From Exiguobacterium sp. TNDT2 (GTDB lineage: Bacteria > Bacillota > Bacilli > Exiguobacteriales > Exiguobacteriaceae), in the NCBI RefSeq assembly GCF_003331145.1, contig NZ_QLVE01000024.1, positions 1 through 64,000 of the forward strand: a stretch of 64,000 bases of DNA, in the 5' to 3' direction. This document shows, in pieces, positions 41,622 through 51,258 of this stretch. Every line of letters begins with the position of its first letter. Positions within the stretch are counted from its first letter, which is position 1. The notes under the pieces were generated by a model. It searched no databases. It worked only from the letters and a program-made list of their open reading frames with translations, and had not been told where the DNA came from. A program made the translations under genes and the position numbers.

Positions 41622-44327
41622 ATGGGAAAGAATCGATTCGCTAACATTCCGTACCGGATTTACACGATGGCCCTCGCCGTCGCCTGTCTCATCGGCGTAT
41701 TGTCATTCGGGCTCGGACTGAGCTACTACTGGAAAGAAAAGCACGTCGCCGTCGACGAGACGGTGCGCGACTTGCGTCATGCCGACGACTTGGCCGGGGT
41801 TGAGTCCTATCTCGTCTTGCACCATGCGGCAAAGCTTTACGAGACGAACTCGAATCAACCGACGGCCCTGTTGTCGGCACCGTACCGTGAACGGGCGCTT
41901 CAATACAACGTTCAATTGCTCAACGATTTCGAGACCGGGGTCGACGAGCGTGAACGCGAGGCGTTGCTCCGTTTCTCCGAACAACTCGAGGACACGTTGA
42001 ACGAGGACGGGTCGAGCCGATTCGAGGCCGTGCCTTTCGATGTCATCGAGTCGATCAACCGGCGCTGGCTGTATCAAGGACTTGAACGGACCGCCCAAGC
42101 GAACACGGCCTATGAGCTGACCGATGCCGTCATGCGGATGCAGATGTCGTTCGTCGAGGGCGTCACGAACCTGCTCGCCGAGACACCGGACCAAGACCGG
42201 CTCGACTCTGAGGTGACGAGGATCGCGAACGAGGCCCGGCTGATCGAAGACATCGTCGCGAACGACCCGGCGCTCAAAACCAAATCGGTCGAGGATTTGA
42301 TGGAGAGCGCGCTCGCCCTCGGTCGGGTGACGGCAGCCAATTCGACGCTCGAGGCCCGTTACGTCAACGGTGCGAACTTTTATGAAGATTCACACGCCGC
42401 CCTCGAAACCGTGCGTTCGACGGCAGACGACATGCTCTTGGCCGAGCGTGACCGTTACACCACGCTCGCCTTTACCGCTCTCATCGCCACACTCTTGTTG
42501 TCGGCCGGGCTCTTGTTCGCCCTGAGCTATACGCGCAAGCGGTACGCGGACGACTTGGCGCATTTAAAGGCACGGGCCCTCGCCATCGACCCGTGCACAG
42601 AACCGGTCGCGGATACGTTTCCGCCAAACCATGACTTCCGCGGCATCGAAGACGAGCTCCGCGACATTGCTGTCAGTGTACATTCGACAGTCCATGCGCT
42701 CGAGACGAAATCGAACGACCTGCTCCGCTACCACGAGCGCTGGTCGTCGCTCTTCTCCGAGACCGGTCTCGCCATCGCGTTGATCGATGACACGTACAAC
42801 TTCATCGAACGTAACGAGATGTTCCGCCAATTCTTCGGGGAACGCAACTTATATGAAATCAACCAACTGTTCACCGATACGGGACGCCGCCTGTTGCGCG
42901 AGGCACTTGCCGGCGTGAACGAGAACGGGACGAGCGCCCAGTTCATCCTGCATTTGAAAGGGGAACGGGTTCGCTTCTTGAATGTCAAAATCATCCCCCT
43001 CAAGCGCGGCGAGACACTCACGTACTACCTCATCCTCGAAGATGAGACCGAACGCGTCGAGCGCGAGCGCAAAGTCGACCGGCTCGTTCGGTTCGACCTC
43101 GCCACCGAGCTATACAACGAGTATGGTTTCCTTCAAGCATGGGAGAAACACGACATCGACGGCACGTTCCTGTTGATCAAACTGAATGATTTTCATCATC
43201 TCGTCGACTGGTACGACCCGACGTATGCCGACCTGCTCGTGACCGAGTTCGCCCGTCACGTCGAGGAGCGGCTTGAGAAATACGCACATCATTTGTTCGG
43301 GCGCTATCGTGATGACACGCTCATGCTGTATGTGAAAGGACTCAACACTCTTGACGAGCTTGAATTGCTGGAACTGTTCCCGACCGAGCTGTTGATCAAT
43401 CAAAAACGCCAGACCGTCCATCTGCAGATCGGGGCGACGCAGACGACGCCGAACTATACCGATTGTCTATTTGAAGCAATGAAGGCGTTGCAACATGCAA
43501 AAGAGACACGGACCCCGTTCGTCTGGTACGACGCTAGCATCCTCGCGCAGCTTCAATGGGCCGCTTTGATTGAACAGGCGCTCCCCGAAGCGATCGAGCA
43601 AGGCCATATCACCGTGGCCTATCAGCCGCAGGTCGAGCTGGAAACAGGCCGTGTCGTCGGGGCCGAAGCGCTCGCGCGTTGGCACCATCCGGACATCGGC
43701 GACGTACCACCAAACGAGTTCATCCGCATCGCCGAACGCTCGGACCAGATCCTTTGGCTCTCCCACTCGATTCTCGATTTGGTCGTCTGTCAACTCGTCG
43801 CCTGGCGCGATACGCCGTTCGCCGACATCTCGTTGTCGTACAACTTGTCGGCCCATTCGGTCGACCCGTCCATCGTCATGAAATTACGGGACTTGATTGA
43901 CGCACATCCATGGCTCCCGGACCACTTGAAAATCGAGCTGACCGAGTCGGCCGACATCATGTCGCATCCGAACGAGCTCGAACGGCTCGAAGACATCGCC
44001 GACCTCGGCTACTGTCTCTCGATCGACGACTTCGGCACCGGTTACGCCTCGTTCGAAGCGATTTGGCATTTGCCGATCCAAGAAGTGAAGATCGACCGCA
44101 TGTACGTCAGCGGCAAAGCGAAAGACAGTACGTCGTTCCTCCGGGCCGTCTCAAGCTTCGCGAGCGAACAAGAGCTGACCTCGCTCGCCGAAGGCATCGA
44201 GACGAAACAAGACTTGGAGCGTCTCCTCGCCGAAGGTGTCGAGCTCGGGCAAGGCTATTACTACGCCCCCGCCCTCGACGCAGCCGCTTTCGAGGCGTGG
44301 GTGAATGAAAAAAGAGGTCCCCGTTAA
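41622..44327 (+). CDS. Membrane GGDEF-EAL protein, cyclic-di-GMP phosphodiesterase
   Basis: 901 residues from ATG 41622 (MGKNRFANIP) with GGAGGTGT 5 nt upstream. Membrane segment 1 (about 14-35) and 2 (about 283-303) enclose a 245-residue extracellular helical sensor. A PAS-like domain (about 370-475), a degenerate GGDEF (GRYRDDTL in place of the signature) and a full EAL domain follow. EAL catalytic motifs EALARW, KIELTES, DDFGTGYAS and EGIET are intact. It should degrade c-di-GMP in response to an outside signal. With the protein at 37779 it flanks the cell-wall hydrolase gene. Confidence 0.87.
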   Translation: MGKNRFANIPYRIYTMALAVACLIGVLSFGLGLSYYWKEKHVAVDETVRDLRHADDLAGVESYLVLHHAAKLYETNSNQPTALLSAPYRERALQYNVQLLNDFETGVDEREREALLRFSEQLEDTLNEDGSSRFEAVPFDVIESINRRWLYQGLERTAQANTAYELTDAVMRMQMSFVEGVTNLLAETPDQDRLDSEVTRIANEARLIEDIVANDPALKTKSVEDLMESALALGRVTAANSTLEARYVNGANFYEDSHAALETVRSTADDMLLAERDRYTTLAFTALIATLLLSAGLLFALSYTRKRYADDLAHLKARALAIDPCTEPVADTFPPNHDFRGIEDELRDIAVSVHSTVHALETKSNDLLRYHERWSSLFSETGLAIALIDDTYNFIERNEMFRQFFGERNLYEINQLFTDTGRRLLREALAGVNENGTSAQFILHLKGERVRFLNVKIIPLKRGETLTYYLILEDETERVERERKVDRLVRFDLATELYNEYGFLQAWEKHDIDGTFLLIKLNDFHHLVDWYDPTYADLLVTEFARHVEERLEKYAHHLFGRYRDDTLMLYVKGLNTLDELELLELFPTELLINQKRQTVHLQIGATQTTPNYTDCLFEAMKALQHAKETRTPFVWYDASILAQLQWAALIEQALPEAIEQGHITVAYQPQVELETGRVVGAEALARWHHPDIGDVPPNEFIRIAERSDQILWLSHSILDLVVCQLVAWRDTPFADISLSYNLSAHSVDPSIVMKLRDLIDAHPWLPDHLKIELTESADIMSHPNELERLEDIADLGYCLSIDDFGTGYASFEAIWHLPIQEVKIDRMYVSGKAKDSTSFLRAVSSFASEQELTSLAEGIETKQDLERLLAEGVELGQGYYYAPALDAAAFEAWVNEKRGPR

Positions 44328-44338
44328 GCGAGGACCTC
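44306..44338 (-). terminator. Terminator of the membrane protein pair at 44359-45356
   Basis: 7-bp stem GAGGTCC/GGACCTC with an 11-nt loop and minus-strand TTTTTT tail. It overlaps the 3' end of the convergent EAL gene. Confidence 0.75.
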
Positions 44339-44343
44339 ATGCG

Positions 44344-44371
44344 ACCGGTTGACATATGTCAGCCGGTTTTT
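44344..44371 (+). terminator. Terminator of the membrane EAL gene
   Basis: 10-bp stem (44344-44353, 44358-44367, one G-T pair) and TTTTT tail. It overlaps the 3' end of the convergent gene at 44359, so the two transcripts cross. Confidence 0.75.
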
Positions 44372-44625
44372 CGTTTGATGAGCTGGAAGACGAGCTTCAG
44401 GGCGATCAACAGGCCGATGACCGGTAAGATGATCGGGAGCGACCCGCGCGGCAACAGTCCGAACACGATGAACACCGTCATCCCGATGGCGAAGAACAGC
44501 TTGACGCCCCGCTCATGTCCCTCGAACTTCTCCCAACGCCAGACGAGGAGAAGCAGGGCGAGCGGGGCGAACAAGAACGTCAAGAAAAAGAACGGCATGT
44601 GCCGTGTATACCAAGGTTGCTTCAT
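44359..44625 (-). CDS. Small membrane protein, function unknown
   Basis: 88 residues, three predicted membrane segments and a basic C-terminus (IKRKTG). Coupled by a 4-nt overlap to the larger membrane protein upstream. No family recognised. Confidence 0.6.
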   Translation of the reverse strand: MKQPWYTRHMPFFFLTFLFAPLALLLLVWRWEKFEGHERGVKLFFAIGMTVFIVFGLLPRGSLPIILPVIGLLIALKLVFQLIKRKTG

Positions 44626-45356
44626 TTCAGTCGTACCTCCCTATATAACGCTTCCGTCGCCTCGTTCGACTCCACGTTCACATAAATCGGCTTGCCGCTC
44701 CAGTCGATGCGAACGGCAGCCTCGATGTCCCGGTCGAGGAAGACGAGCACGTCCTCTCCGCCCGTCGTCCGGAAGTGGCCGGTCAAACGTGAGCCGACGG
44801 CGGCGCCATTCGTCCGGCGGTCGAGGCTCGGCCGATACGTCAACGTGACGGCCTCGATTTCCTCGTACGGTACCGTCTCCCCGTAACTGCCCTCGATGAC
44901 GAGCGCCGTGTCGGTGAACGTCACCTCGGTCGGTTGGCTGAACCAGAACCAGAGGCCCGGCACGAGCGTCACGAGAAGAATCAACACGACAACGACCGGG
45001 ACAAGTTTTTTCTTAGCGCCGGGACGGAGATGTCCGTCCTCGTCATAAATGTTGCCGTCGTATTTTTGGGCGCGCCAAAGCGTCACGACGATGAGGGCGA
45101 GCATCAGGACGAAGAACGGCTCGACCGGGATGTCGAGTCCGAATCCGAGCCCATGGATGGCGGCGATCAACAGGAAAATCGTGGCTAAGCCGTAACACAT
45201 GAGGCCGATCAATCGCGCCATCGCCTTGATGTTGACGCGCGCTTTGTCCTCACGCTTCATCGTATTATAGCCCGAGATGAGGAAGTGCCAGCCCAAGCGA
45301 TGGACGGCAAAGCCGAGGAAGAACAAGATAAGTGCTGCGATGATGAATCCCCACAT
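44622..45356 (-). CDS. Membrane protein with DUF3784-like and PH-like parts
   Basis: 244 residues from ATG 45356 with AAAGGAGTGA upstream. N-terminal membrane helix and FLISGYNTMKREDK motif are typical of DUF3784 proteins. Further helices lie at about 44-64, 70-88 and 118-136. The C-terminal 105 residues (FTDTALVIEGSYGETVPYEE...) look like a bacterial PH-like domain. Role unknown. Confidence 0.65.
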   Translation of the reverse strand: MWGFIIAALILFFLGFAVHRLGWHFLISGYNTMKREDKARVNIKAMARLIGLMCYGLATIFLLIAAIHGLGFGLDIPVEPFFVLMLALIVVTLWRAQKYDGNIYDEDGHLRPGAKKKLVPVVVVLILLVTLVPGLWFWFSQPTEVTFTDTALVIEGSYGETVPYEEIEAVTLTYRPSLDRRTNGAAVGSRLTGHFRTTGGEDVLVFLDRDIEAAVRIDWSGKPIYVNVESNEATEALYREVRLK

Positions 45357-45427
45357 AGAGACGTCACTCCTTTCTTCCATAGTATACGAAAAAAAGCTGG
45401 CGACGTTTCATCCGTTTGAAGACATGA

Positions 45428-45458
45428 TAAAAGGTGAGGCCCCGCGGGGTCTCACCTC
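45428..45458 (-). terminator. Terminator of the UDP-glucose dehydrogenase gene
   Basis: Stem AGGTGAG-CCCC/GGGG-CTCACCT with one mismatch and minus-strand TTTTAT tail. Confidence 0.85.
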
Positions 45459-45461
45459 TCG

Positions 45462-46703
45462 TCACGTCGAAGACGGCGTATTCATCTTATTTTGCATTCG
45501 GCCGACACCTTCATACTGGACGCCACCCGGGTTACGTCCGTACTTCCAGGCGTTGCGGGCGTCAATCAATCGCTTCGTCCGCATCCCGTCGAACGCTTCC
45601 GGCTTCAAGTTGACGAGCTCATCCCATTCCGTCACGAGGATGGCGATGTCCGCTCCCTTGAGCGCCGCTTCGACCGTCGTCGCTTGTGGGAAACTCCACG
45701 TGGCGAGCGGGTCATACCCGATGATATCGACGTCACGGAGCGCCAAGTGCCGCGCGAGCGTCATGGAAGGCGCATCACGCATATCGTCCGTCCCCGGTTT
45801 AAAGGCGAGGCCGAGAAAAGCGACTTTGAGCCCGCGCTTTCGTTCAACTTTCGAGGCGACGTATGCCATCTGGGCATCGTTCGCATGCATGGCGGCACCG
45901 ATCACAGGCAAGTCGAGCTCGTTCTCACGCGCGACGTTCAAGAGCGCTTGCATGTCTTTCGGAAAACACGAGCCTCCATAGCCGAGTCCGGCATTCAAGA
46001 ACGAACGTCCGATGCGCGGGTCGAGCCCCATCCCGTCGGCAATCGTCGTGATGTCTGCCCCAGCCTTGTCAGCAAGGCGCGCCAGGTCGTTGATGAAGCT
46101 GATTTTCGTGGCGAGGAACGCGTTCGAGGCGTATTTGATGAATTCGGCATCAATCGGTGACGTGCAGACGAGCGGGACACCGAGACGTCCGTAAATGCCC
46201 GCGAGTTCTTCACACATCTCAAGGTCGTCACTGCCGATGACGACGCGGTGCGGTTTTAACACGTCGGCGAGGGCGCGTCCTTCTTGGAGGAATTCCGGCA
46301 CGACGGCGAACGTGTGGGCCGGGTACATGATGGACAGCATGTCGGTCGTTCCCGGTGGCACGGTGCTGCGGATGATGATTTTGTGTGCTGACTTGACCTC
46401 CGACAAGGCGGCGTCGACGTACGTCAAATCACAGCTTCCGTCCTTCTTGCTCGGCGTACCGACGGCGAGGACGATATAATCGACCGTTTCCGTATCGGCA
46501 ATCGAGTCCGTGAACGTGATTGAACCTGGATAGTCACGTAATACGTCTGCCATGCCTGGTTCATGGAACGGGACGTCCCCGTTCATGAGACGAAGTAGTC
46601 TCGGTTGATCTTTCTCGACACCGATGACCTCGTGCCCCGCCTTCACTAACCCGCACAAGGTGGCCAGCCCGACATAGCCAAGGCCGATGATTCCAAATTT
46701 CAC
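45462..46703 (-). CDS. UDP-glucose 6-dehydrogenase
   Basis: 413 residues; oxidises UDP-glucose to UDP-glucuronate with two NAD. Rossmann motif GIIGLGYVGLAT at the start, PEFLQEGRALAD in the middle, and catalytic Cys246 in GYGGSCFPKD. Length and motifs fit the Ugd/TuaD family (UDP-glucose preferred over GDP-mannose by overall pattern). GTG start with AAGGAGGA 6 nt upstream. It lies 2 kb from the polysaccharide locus, on the same strand, and likely feeds it or teichuronic acid synthesis. Confidence 0.87.
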   Translation of the reverse strand: MKFGIIGLGYVGLATLCGLVKAGHEVIGVEKDQPRLLRLMNGDVPFHEPGMADVLRDYPGSITFTDSIADTETVDYIVLAVGTPSKKDGSCDLTYVDAALSEVKSAHKIIIRSTVPPGTTDMLSIMYPAHTFAVVPEFLQEGRALADVLKPHRVVIGSDDLEMCEELAGIYGRLGVPLVCTSPIDAEFIKYASNAFLATKISFINDLARLADKAGADITTIADGMGLDPRIGRSFLNAGLGYGGSCFPKDMQALLNVARENELDLPVIGAAMHANDAQMAYVASKVERKRGLKVAFLGLAFKPGTDDMRDAPSMTLARHLALRDVDIIGYDPLATWSFPQATTVEAALKGADIAILVTEWDELVNLKPEAFDGMRTKRLIDARNAWKYGRNPGGVQYEGVGRMQNKMNTPSST

Positions 46704-46829
46704 GATAGTTCCTCCTTCAATAGTCTTCTACTAACAGTACCGAAAAGCGGCGCACAAGGGAAGGCTCTAACACTCTCTGAATATTCTCTGCTATAATGAG
46801 TCAAAATGAGGCTAGAAAGGAATAATCGC

Positions 46830-47075
46830 ATGGGATTGCTCGCTTTCTTTTTAATATCGCTTTTCGTGTTCTACTGGTTTCCTATTCGAGGTGGACTCAA
46901 GACTTTCCTGCTGATTCTCATCATGATTAGCGGATGGCTCTCGATTTTCGAGCTCGTCGCCATCATCGAAGCCCGTCCTTGGGTTGCGGCACCCGTCCTC
47001 GCGCTCATCGGTCTGTTCGTTTGGAAGTGGCGCAAAGACAGACAAAATAAACAGAACAAGCAGCAAGGCATTTGA
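46830..47075 (+). CDS. Small membrane protein, function unknown
   Basis: 81 residues from ATG 46830 with AAAGGA upstream. Three membrane segments (about 2-18, 24-45, 48-66) and a very basic tail (KWRKDRQNKQNK). Monocistronic with terminator. No family recognised. Confidence 0.55.
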   Translation: MGLLAFFLISLFVFYWFPIRGGLKTFLLILIMISGWLSIFELVAIIEARPWVAAPVLALIGLFVWKWRKDRQNKQNKQQGI

Positions 47076-47099
47076 CAGCGATGTCGAATGCCTTATTTT
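47064..47099 (+). terminator. Terminator of the small membrane protein gene
   Basis: Stem AAGGCAT(T)/AATGCCTT with a large loop and ATTTTGG tail; overlaps the stop codon. Confidence 0.6.
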
Positions 47100-47117
47100 G
47101 GTTCAGCAAGAAACCTC

Positions 47118-47762
47118 TCATTGTTGCGGCAATTTCACCGTGTCCCCTGCTTTGATCGTCCCTTCCATGATATGTGCCATTTCCTCTAAGCTGAACGCGT
47201 CCACGAGTCGGATGCCGTCGACGTACACCGTCGGCACGTAGGCGACGCCAAAATCGCGCGTGAACAAGCGTGAGTTTTGAATCCCGATGTCGACATGGCC
47301 CTCAAGCAACTCGTCCACATTGAGGTTGAACTGAGCCGCGAGTTCCCGAGCGTAAGTTTCCGTCCCGAACCCGTCAGAGCCGGAGTCGAGCCCGATGGCG
47401 CGCTGTACCTCATAGTAGCGGTCCGGGATGAGCCGTTCCACATTATAATCCACATTCGCGAGCAGTTGAGACTGTTCGTTCAACAACACGAGCGGTTGAC
47501 CTTTGAACGTCGCGTCGCCCGTCTCAAGCCAGCGTTCCTCGATTTCCGGCAGCACCTCTTCCATCCATTTCTTGCACCACGGACAACTGTAGTCGAAGAC
47601 GAACACGATCTCATGCTCCCCTTCCCCGAGCGCGACTTTGTCCTCGAGCGGGAGTTCGTACTTCGTGTACGTGTGCAGCTTCGTCGCGTCGACGGCCTCG
47701 CTTCGATCGCAAGCTGCGAGCACAAAGATCAATCCAACCAAAAGCAGATAACATCGTTTCAT
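47118..47762 (-). CDS. DsbA-like thiol-disulfide lipoprotein
   Basis: 214 residues. Lipobox LAAC (Cys18) predicts a lipid-anchored exported protein. Thioredoxin-fold with active site CPWC (Cys60-Cys63) in VFDYSCPWCKKW and a cis-proline in VAYVPTVYVDG. Resembles BdbD/DsbA-type oxidases that form disulfides in secreted proteins. No BdbC-like partner lies next to it. Confidence 0.85.
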   Translation of the reverse strand: MKRCYLLLVGLIFVLAACDRSEAVDATKLHTYTKYELPLEDKVALGEGEHEIVFVFDYSCPWCKKWMEEVLPEIEERWLETGDATFKGQPLVLLNEQSQLLANVDYNVERLIPDRYYEVQRAIGLDSGSDGFGTETYARELAAQFNLNVDELLEGHVDIGIQNSRLFTRDFGVAYVPTVYVDGIRLVDAFSLEEMAHIMEGTIKAGDTVKLPQQ

Positions 47763-47986
47763 GTCAAAACCCCCATTTGTTCAATGATTCACATATTTAG
47801 TTATACCACGTCTGAACGGCAAACTCGAGTGACGTTCTGTTGAACGAGGAGACAAAACTGATGAGCCATGCCATTGTGGTCACTAACCATACACCTGACT
47901 AAATAATGAATAAGGAGGAAAGATTAGGCAGGATTTGGATGTGGTATAAGAGAATGAGTCGAAAAACGAACGAAAGGAGCCTATTC

Positions 47987-48646
47987 ATGTCCGTCACGTA
48001 TGTCCTTACAGGTGTCTGCCTACTCAGCGCAATCAGTCTCGTCTTCATTTGGTTCGCCGAACGTCCGGTCAATCGCACGAAGCTGAAAATGTTCGCGACG
48101 CTACTCTGTCTCGTGTTAGTTGGCACGAGCTTCTACGTTTATCAAACCGAACGAGCATTGAATGAAACGACCACCGACTTGAAGACATTAGCGTCAACCC
48201 ATGATGAAGAACGCTTAAAACTGACCGAGGAACATGAGGAAGAGTTGGAATGGCAGCGCATCGAAATCGAGCGGGAAGTTCGCGAAGAACTCGAAGCCAA
48301 ATACGCGTATAAAGAAACCTCATTGAACGCAACGTTAATCGAGAAGACAATCGATTTAGAAGAGACGATTCAAAGCCAGCGCAGTGAGATTTACGCGCTT
48401 GAAGACAAGTTGCGTGTCGCATTGTCCGATAATGAGCTATTGCAGAAAGAACTCGACAACTTTCACTCTTACGACAACAACCCCTACAGAGAACAACCTC
48501 CTGAAGAAGCGTTCCTTGAAGTGTATCACTCATGCGAAGAGTTGAACCTGTATTATCCCGACGGCGTCGAGCTCGCTCATGACGCTTATTCGTTCGCATT
48601 GGATATGGACGGGGATGGCATTGCCTGCGGTCCGTTCGAACAGTAG
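47987..48646 (+). CDS. Membrane-anchored coiled-coil protein with Excalibur domain
   Basis: 219 residues from ATG 47987 with AAAGGAG 7 nt upstream; earlier in-frame starts are less well placed. Two membrane segments (about 5-23 and 34-51), then a strongly charged coiled coil (about 60-160). It ends in an Excalibur calcium-binding motif with DMDGDGIACG. Excalibur domains occur in surface proteins with nuclease or wall roles. No partner genes. Confidence 0.7.
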   Translation: MSVTYVLTGVCLLSAISLVFIWFAERPVNRTKLKMFATLLCLVLVGTSFYVYQTERALNETTTDLKTLASTHDEERLKLTEEHEEELEWQRIEIEREVREELEAKYAYKETSLNATLIEKTIDLEETIQSQRSEIYALEDKLRVALSDNELLQKELDNFHSYDNNPYREQPPEEAFLEVYHSCEELNLYYPDGVELAHDAYSFALDMDGDGIACGPFEQ

Positions 48647-48654
48647 CAACGACA

Positions 48655-48700
48655 AAAGAATCGCACTTAAGCATATGAGCTCAAGTGCGATGCCTTTGTT
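48655..48700. terminator. Bidirectional terminator
   Basis: 9-bp stem ATCGCACTT/AAGTGCGAT with a 14-nt partly paired loop. It ends both the Excalibur gene and the convergent polysaccharide operon. Confidence 0.75.
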
Positions 48701-49310
48701 ATTTAAATTCCTCTCCCATGAACGCCTCCATCGTCGCCGCCGTATCCGACGAGATACCGTCCTTCTTCACGACTTTCGCGACCGTCTGCACAATGATTTT
48801 CCAATCGTTTAAAAACGTGACGTTGTCGACGTACTTGACGTCGAGCGCAAAGCGATCCGGCCAAGATAACCGGTTCCGGCCATTCACTTGGGCGAGACCT
48901 GTCAGTCCAGGGCGGACGTCATGTCGGCGGCACTGCTCGGCATTATACCGTGGCAAATACTCGAGAAGTAGCGGGCGCGGTCCGACGATGGCGATGTCAC
49001 CCTTGACGATGTTGTATAGACTCGGCAATTCATCGAGACTGAGTGAGCGAAGCGCTTGCCCGAATGGCGTGAGACGTTTCTCGTCTGGCAATAGCTCCCC
49101 GTGCTCGTCCCGTTCGTCGGTCATCGTCCGGAACTTCACCATCTCGAAGATGACACCGTCTTTCCCGGGACGTTTCTGTTTGAACAACACCGGCCCACCG
49201 AGCTTCCACTTGATGAGACCGGCAATCGTCACGAGGACGGGGCTCAGTACGACGAGCGCGGTCGATGCGAGTACCGCATCCTGGGGGCGTTTTATGAAAC
49301 GTGCATACAT
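48699..49310 (-). CDS. Initiating phosphoglycosyl transferase (PglC/EpsL type)
   Basis: 203 residues. A single N-terminal re-entrant membrane helix is followed by the conserved core VLFKQKRPGKDG, FEMVKFRTM, LPSLYNIVKGDIAIVGPRPL and RPGLTGLAQVNGR. This small monotopic enzyme moves a sugar-1-phosphate from a UDP-sugar to undecaprenyl phosphate, starting the repeat unit. Catalytic Asp-Glu lies in SLDELPS. It is the last gene of the locus. ATG with GGAGGGG upstream. Confidence 0.88.
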   Translation of the reverse strand: MYARFIKRPQDAVLASTALVVLSPVLVTIAGLIKWKLGGPVLFKQKRPGKDGVIFEMVKFRTMTDERDEHGELLPDEKRLTPFGQALRSLSLDELPSLYNIVKGDIAIVGPRPLLLEYLPRYNAEQCRRHDVRPGLTGLAQVNGRNRLSWPDRFALDVKYVDNVTFLNDWKIIVQTVAKVVKKDGISSDTAATMEAFMGEEFK

Positions 49311-49322
49311 GGAAAACCCCTC

Positions 49323-50381
49323 CTATCGGAACGAAGAATACATCGAGTCGTAGTAAGATTGATAGGCGCCAGACACGATCCGTTCGATCCATTTGGGATG
49401 CTCCACGTACCATTGAATCGTCTCGGCGATCCCATCTTCAAACCGATATCGTGGGATCCATCCGAGTTCGTCTTTCATTTTTGTCGCATCGATGGCATAT
49501 CTCCGGTCGTGTCCCGGACGGTCTGGCACGAAGTGAATCAACTCTTCAGATCGTCCGAGCGCTTTCAGGATGATGCGGACGAGCTCCAAGTTCGTTTTTT
49601 CGTTGTGCCCCCCGATGTTGTACACATCGCCGAAGCGTCCGCTCTCTCGAACGACATCGATGGCCGCGCAGTGGTCACTCACGTGGAGCCAATCCCGAAC
49701 CTGTTGCCCGTCACCGTAAACCGGCAACGGCAAGTTCGACAGACAGTTATGAATCATGAGCGGGATGAGCTTCTCCGGGAACTGGTACGGTCCATAGTTG
49801 TTGCTGCATCGCGTCGTCTTGACGGGCAACCCGTACGTCTCATAATAGGCCCGAACGAGCAGATCGGAGCTCGCTTTCGATGCCGAATACGGACTGTTCG
49901 GGGCAATCGGCGAGTCTTCGGTGAAATAACCGGTCGCGCCGAGTGACCCGTACACTTCGTCCGTCGAGACATGGACGAAACAGACGCCTTCCTTATACGC
50001 ACGGCTGTACTTATCGTCAGGCGTGACTTTCCAATGCCGCATCGCCGTGTCGAGCAGCACTTGTGTCCCGAGAACGTTCGTCGTCAAAAATAGTTCAGGC
50101 TCGGTGATGCTCCGGTCCACATGTGACTCTGCCGCGAAGTGGACGACTTCATCGACTTCATACGTCGTGAACAATCGGTTTATCGCTTCTCGGTCACAAA
50201 TATCGGCTTTTTCGAACTGGTAGAGCGAATCTGCCTCAAACTCCCGCAGGTTCTCCAGATTCCCGGCATATGTGAGCGCATCGACGTTAAGAATGCGGTA
50301 CGTTGGATGTTTTGCCCGAAAGTGTTTTATGAAATTTGAACCGATGAACCCGGCTCCGCCAGTCACTAGGATTGTTCGCAT
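49323..50381 (-). CDS. rmlB: dTDP-glucose 4,6-dehydratase
   Basis: 352 residues from ATG 50381 ([14 protein letters not shown]) with GAAGGGGAGAG upstream. Rossmann motif GGAGFIG, THR-like site [12 protein letters not shown] and YSASKASSD catalytic Tyr-Lys are present. It makes dTDP-4-keto-6-deoxyglucose, the branch point to dTDP-rhamnose or amino sugars. No rmlC or rmlD is in the window, while an aminotransferase is, so an amino sugar is the likely product. The 5' end is overlapped by 95 bases of the rmlA frame. Confidence 0.9.
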   Translation of the reverse strand: MRTILVTGGAGFIGSNFIKHFRAKHPTYRILNVDALTYAGNLENLREFEADSLYQFEKADICDREAINRLFTTYEVDEVVHFAAESHVDRSITEPELFLTTNVLGTQVLLDTAMRHWKVTPDDKYSRAYKEGVCFVHVSTDEVYGSLGATGYFTEDSPIAPNSPYSASKASSDLLVRAYYETYGLPVKTTRCSNNYGPYQFPEKLIPLMIHNCLSNLPLPVYGDGQQVRDWLHVSDHCAAIDVVRESGRFGDVYNIGGHNEKTNLELVRIILKALGRSEELIHFVPDRPGHDRRYAIDATKMKDELGWIPRYRFEDGIAETIQWYVEHPKWIERIVSGAYQSYYDSMYSSFR

Positions 50382-51258
50382 CCGTTCTCTCCCCTTCCTC
50401 GACGAGTGATAAGACATATTGTCCATAATCAGTCATCTTGAGCGTCAACCCGATATCTTTCAACTCGTCTCGTGTGATGAACCCGCGACGCCAAGCGATC
50501 TCCTCGAGGCAGGCGATGTAATATCCTTGGCGCTCTTGGACCGTTTGGACGAAGACGGACGCTTTGATCATGCCTTCGGGCGTCCCGGTGTCGAGCCATG
50601 CCATCCCACGAGCGAACAGAACGACATTCAACTCCCCGCGCTCGAGGTACATGTTGTTGATCGACGTGATTTCAAGTTCGCCCCTAGCGGAAGGCTCGAC
50701 GCGTTTGGCGAAGTCGACGACTTGGTTGTCGTAGAAGTAAAGGCCTGGTACCGCATAGTTCGATTTTGGCACCGCCGGTTTTTCTTCAATCGAGACGACC
50801 CGGTTTTCTGAATCAAACTCGACGACGCCAAAGGCACGCGGGTCTTTGACCGGATAGCCGAAGATGGTCGCCCCTTGTTTTTTTGCCTGTGCGTGCTTCA
50901 AGAAGCGCGTCAAATCTGGGCCGTAAAACACATTGTCTCCTAAAATGAGGCAGACCGAGTCGTCACCGATAAAATCTGCCCCGAGAATAAATGCATCGGC
51001 GAGTCCGACCGGCTTCGTCTGCACTTGATACGAGATGTCGATCCCGAGTTGATGACCGTCCCCGAACAGACGCTCATATCCTTTGATGTCTTGCGGGGTC
51101 GAAATGAGCAGGATTTCCCGAATCCCGGCAAGCATCAACACGGACATCGGATAGTAAATCAACGGCTTATCGTAAATCGGTAACAGTTGTTTGGAAACGG
51201 CCTTCGTCATCGGGTAGAGGCGCGTTCCGTTCCCACCTGCCAAGATAATCCCTTTCAT
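50287..51258 (-). CDS. rmlA: Glucose-1-phosphate thymidylyltransferase
   Basis: 323 residues from ATG 51258 ([14 protein letters not shown]). Makes dTDP-glucose from dTTP and glucose-1-phosphate. Nucleotide motif [30 protein letters not shown] and LDTGTPEGM are all intact. The protein normally ends shortly after YGQYVLSL; here about 32 more residues ([16 protein letters not shown]...) run into rmlB in another frame, so the original stop was probably lost. Start overlaps the aminotransferase stop by 1 nt (TGATG). Confidence 0.9.
   Translation of the reverse strand: MKGIILAGGNGTRLYPMTKAVSKQLLPIYDKPLIYYPMSVLMLAGIREILLISTPQDIKGYERLFGDGHQLGIDISYQVQTKPVGLADAFILGADFIGDDSVCLILGDNVFYGPDLTRFLKHAQAKKQGATIFGYPVKDPRAFGVVEFDSENRVVSIEEKPAVPKSNYAVPGLYFYDNQVVDFAKRVEPSARGELEITSINNMYLERGELNVVLFARGMAWLDTGTPEGMIKASVFVQTVQERQGYYIACLEEIAWRRGFITRDELKDIGLTLKMTDYGQYVLSLVEEGERTDANNPSDWRSRVHRFKFHKTLSGKTSNVPHS

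Noticed and set aside
47862-47903. 13-codon frame with GAGGAG before the Excalibur gene, possible leader peptide
   Set aside because: Too short to judge, no regulatory codons or attenuator hairpin follow it.
49754-50002. Minus-strand Arg/Ser-rich frame within rmlB
   Set aside because: Alternative-frame shadow of rmlB with no start signal.
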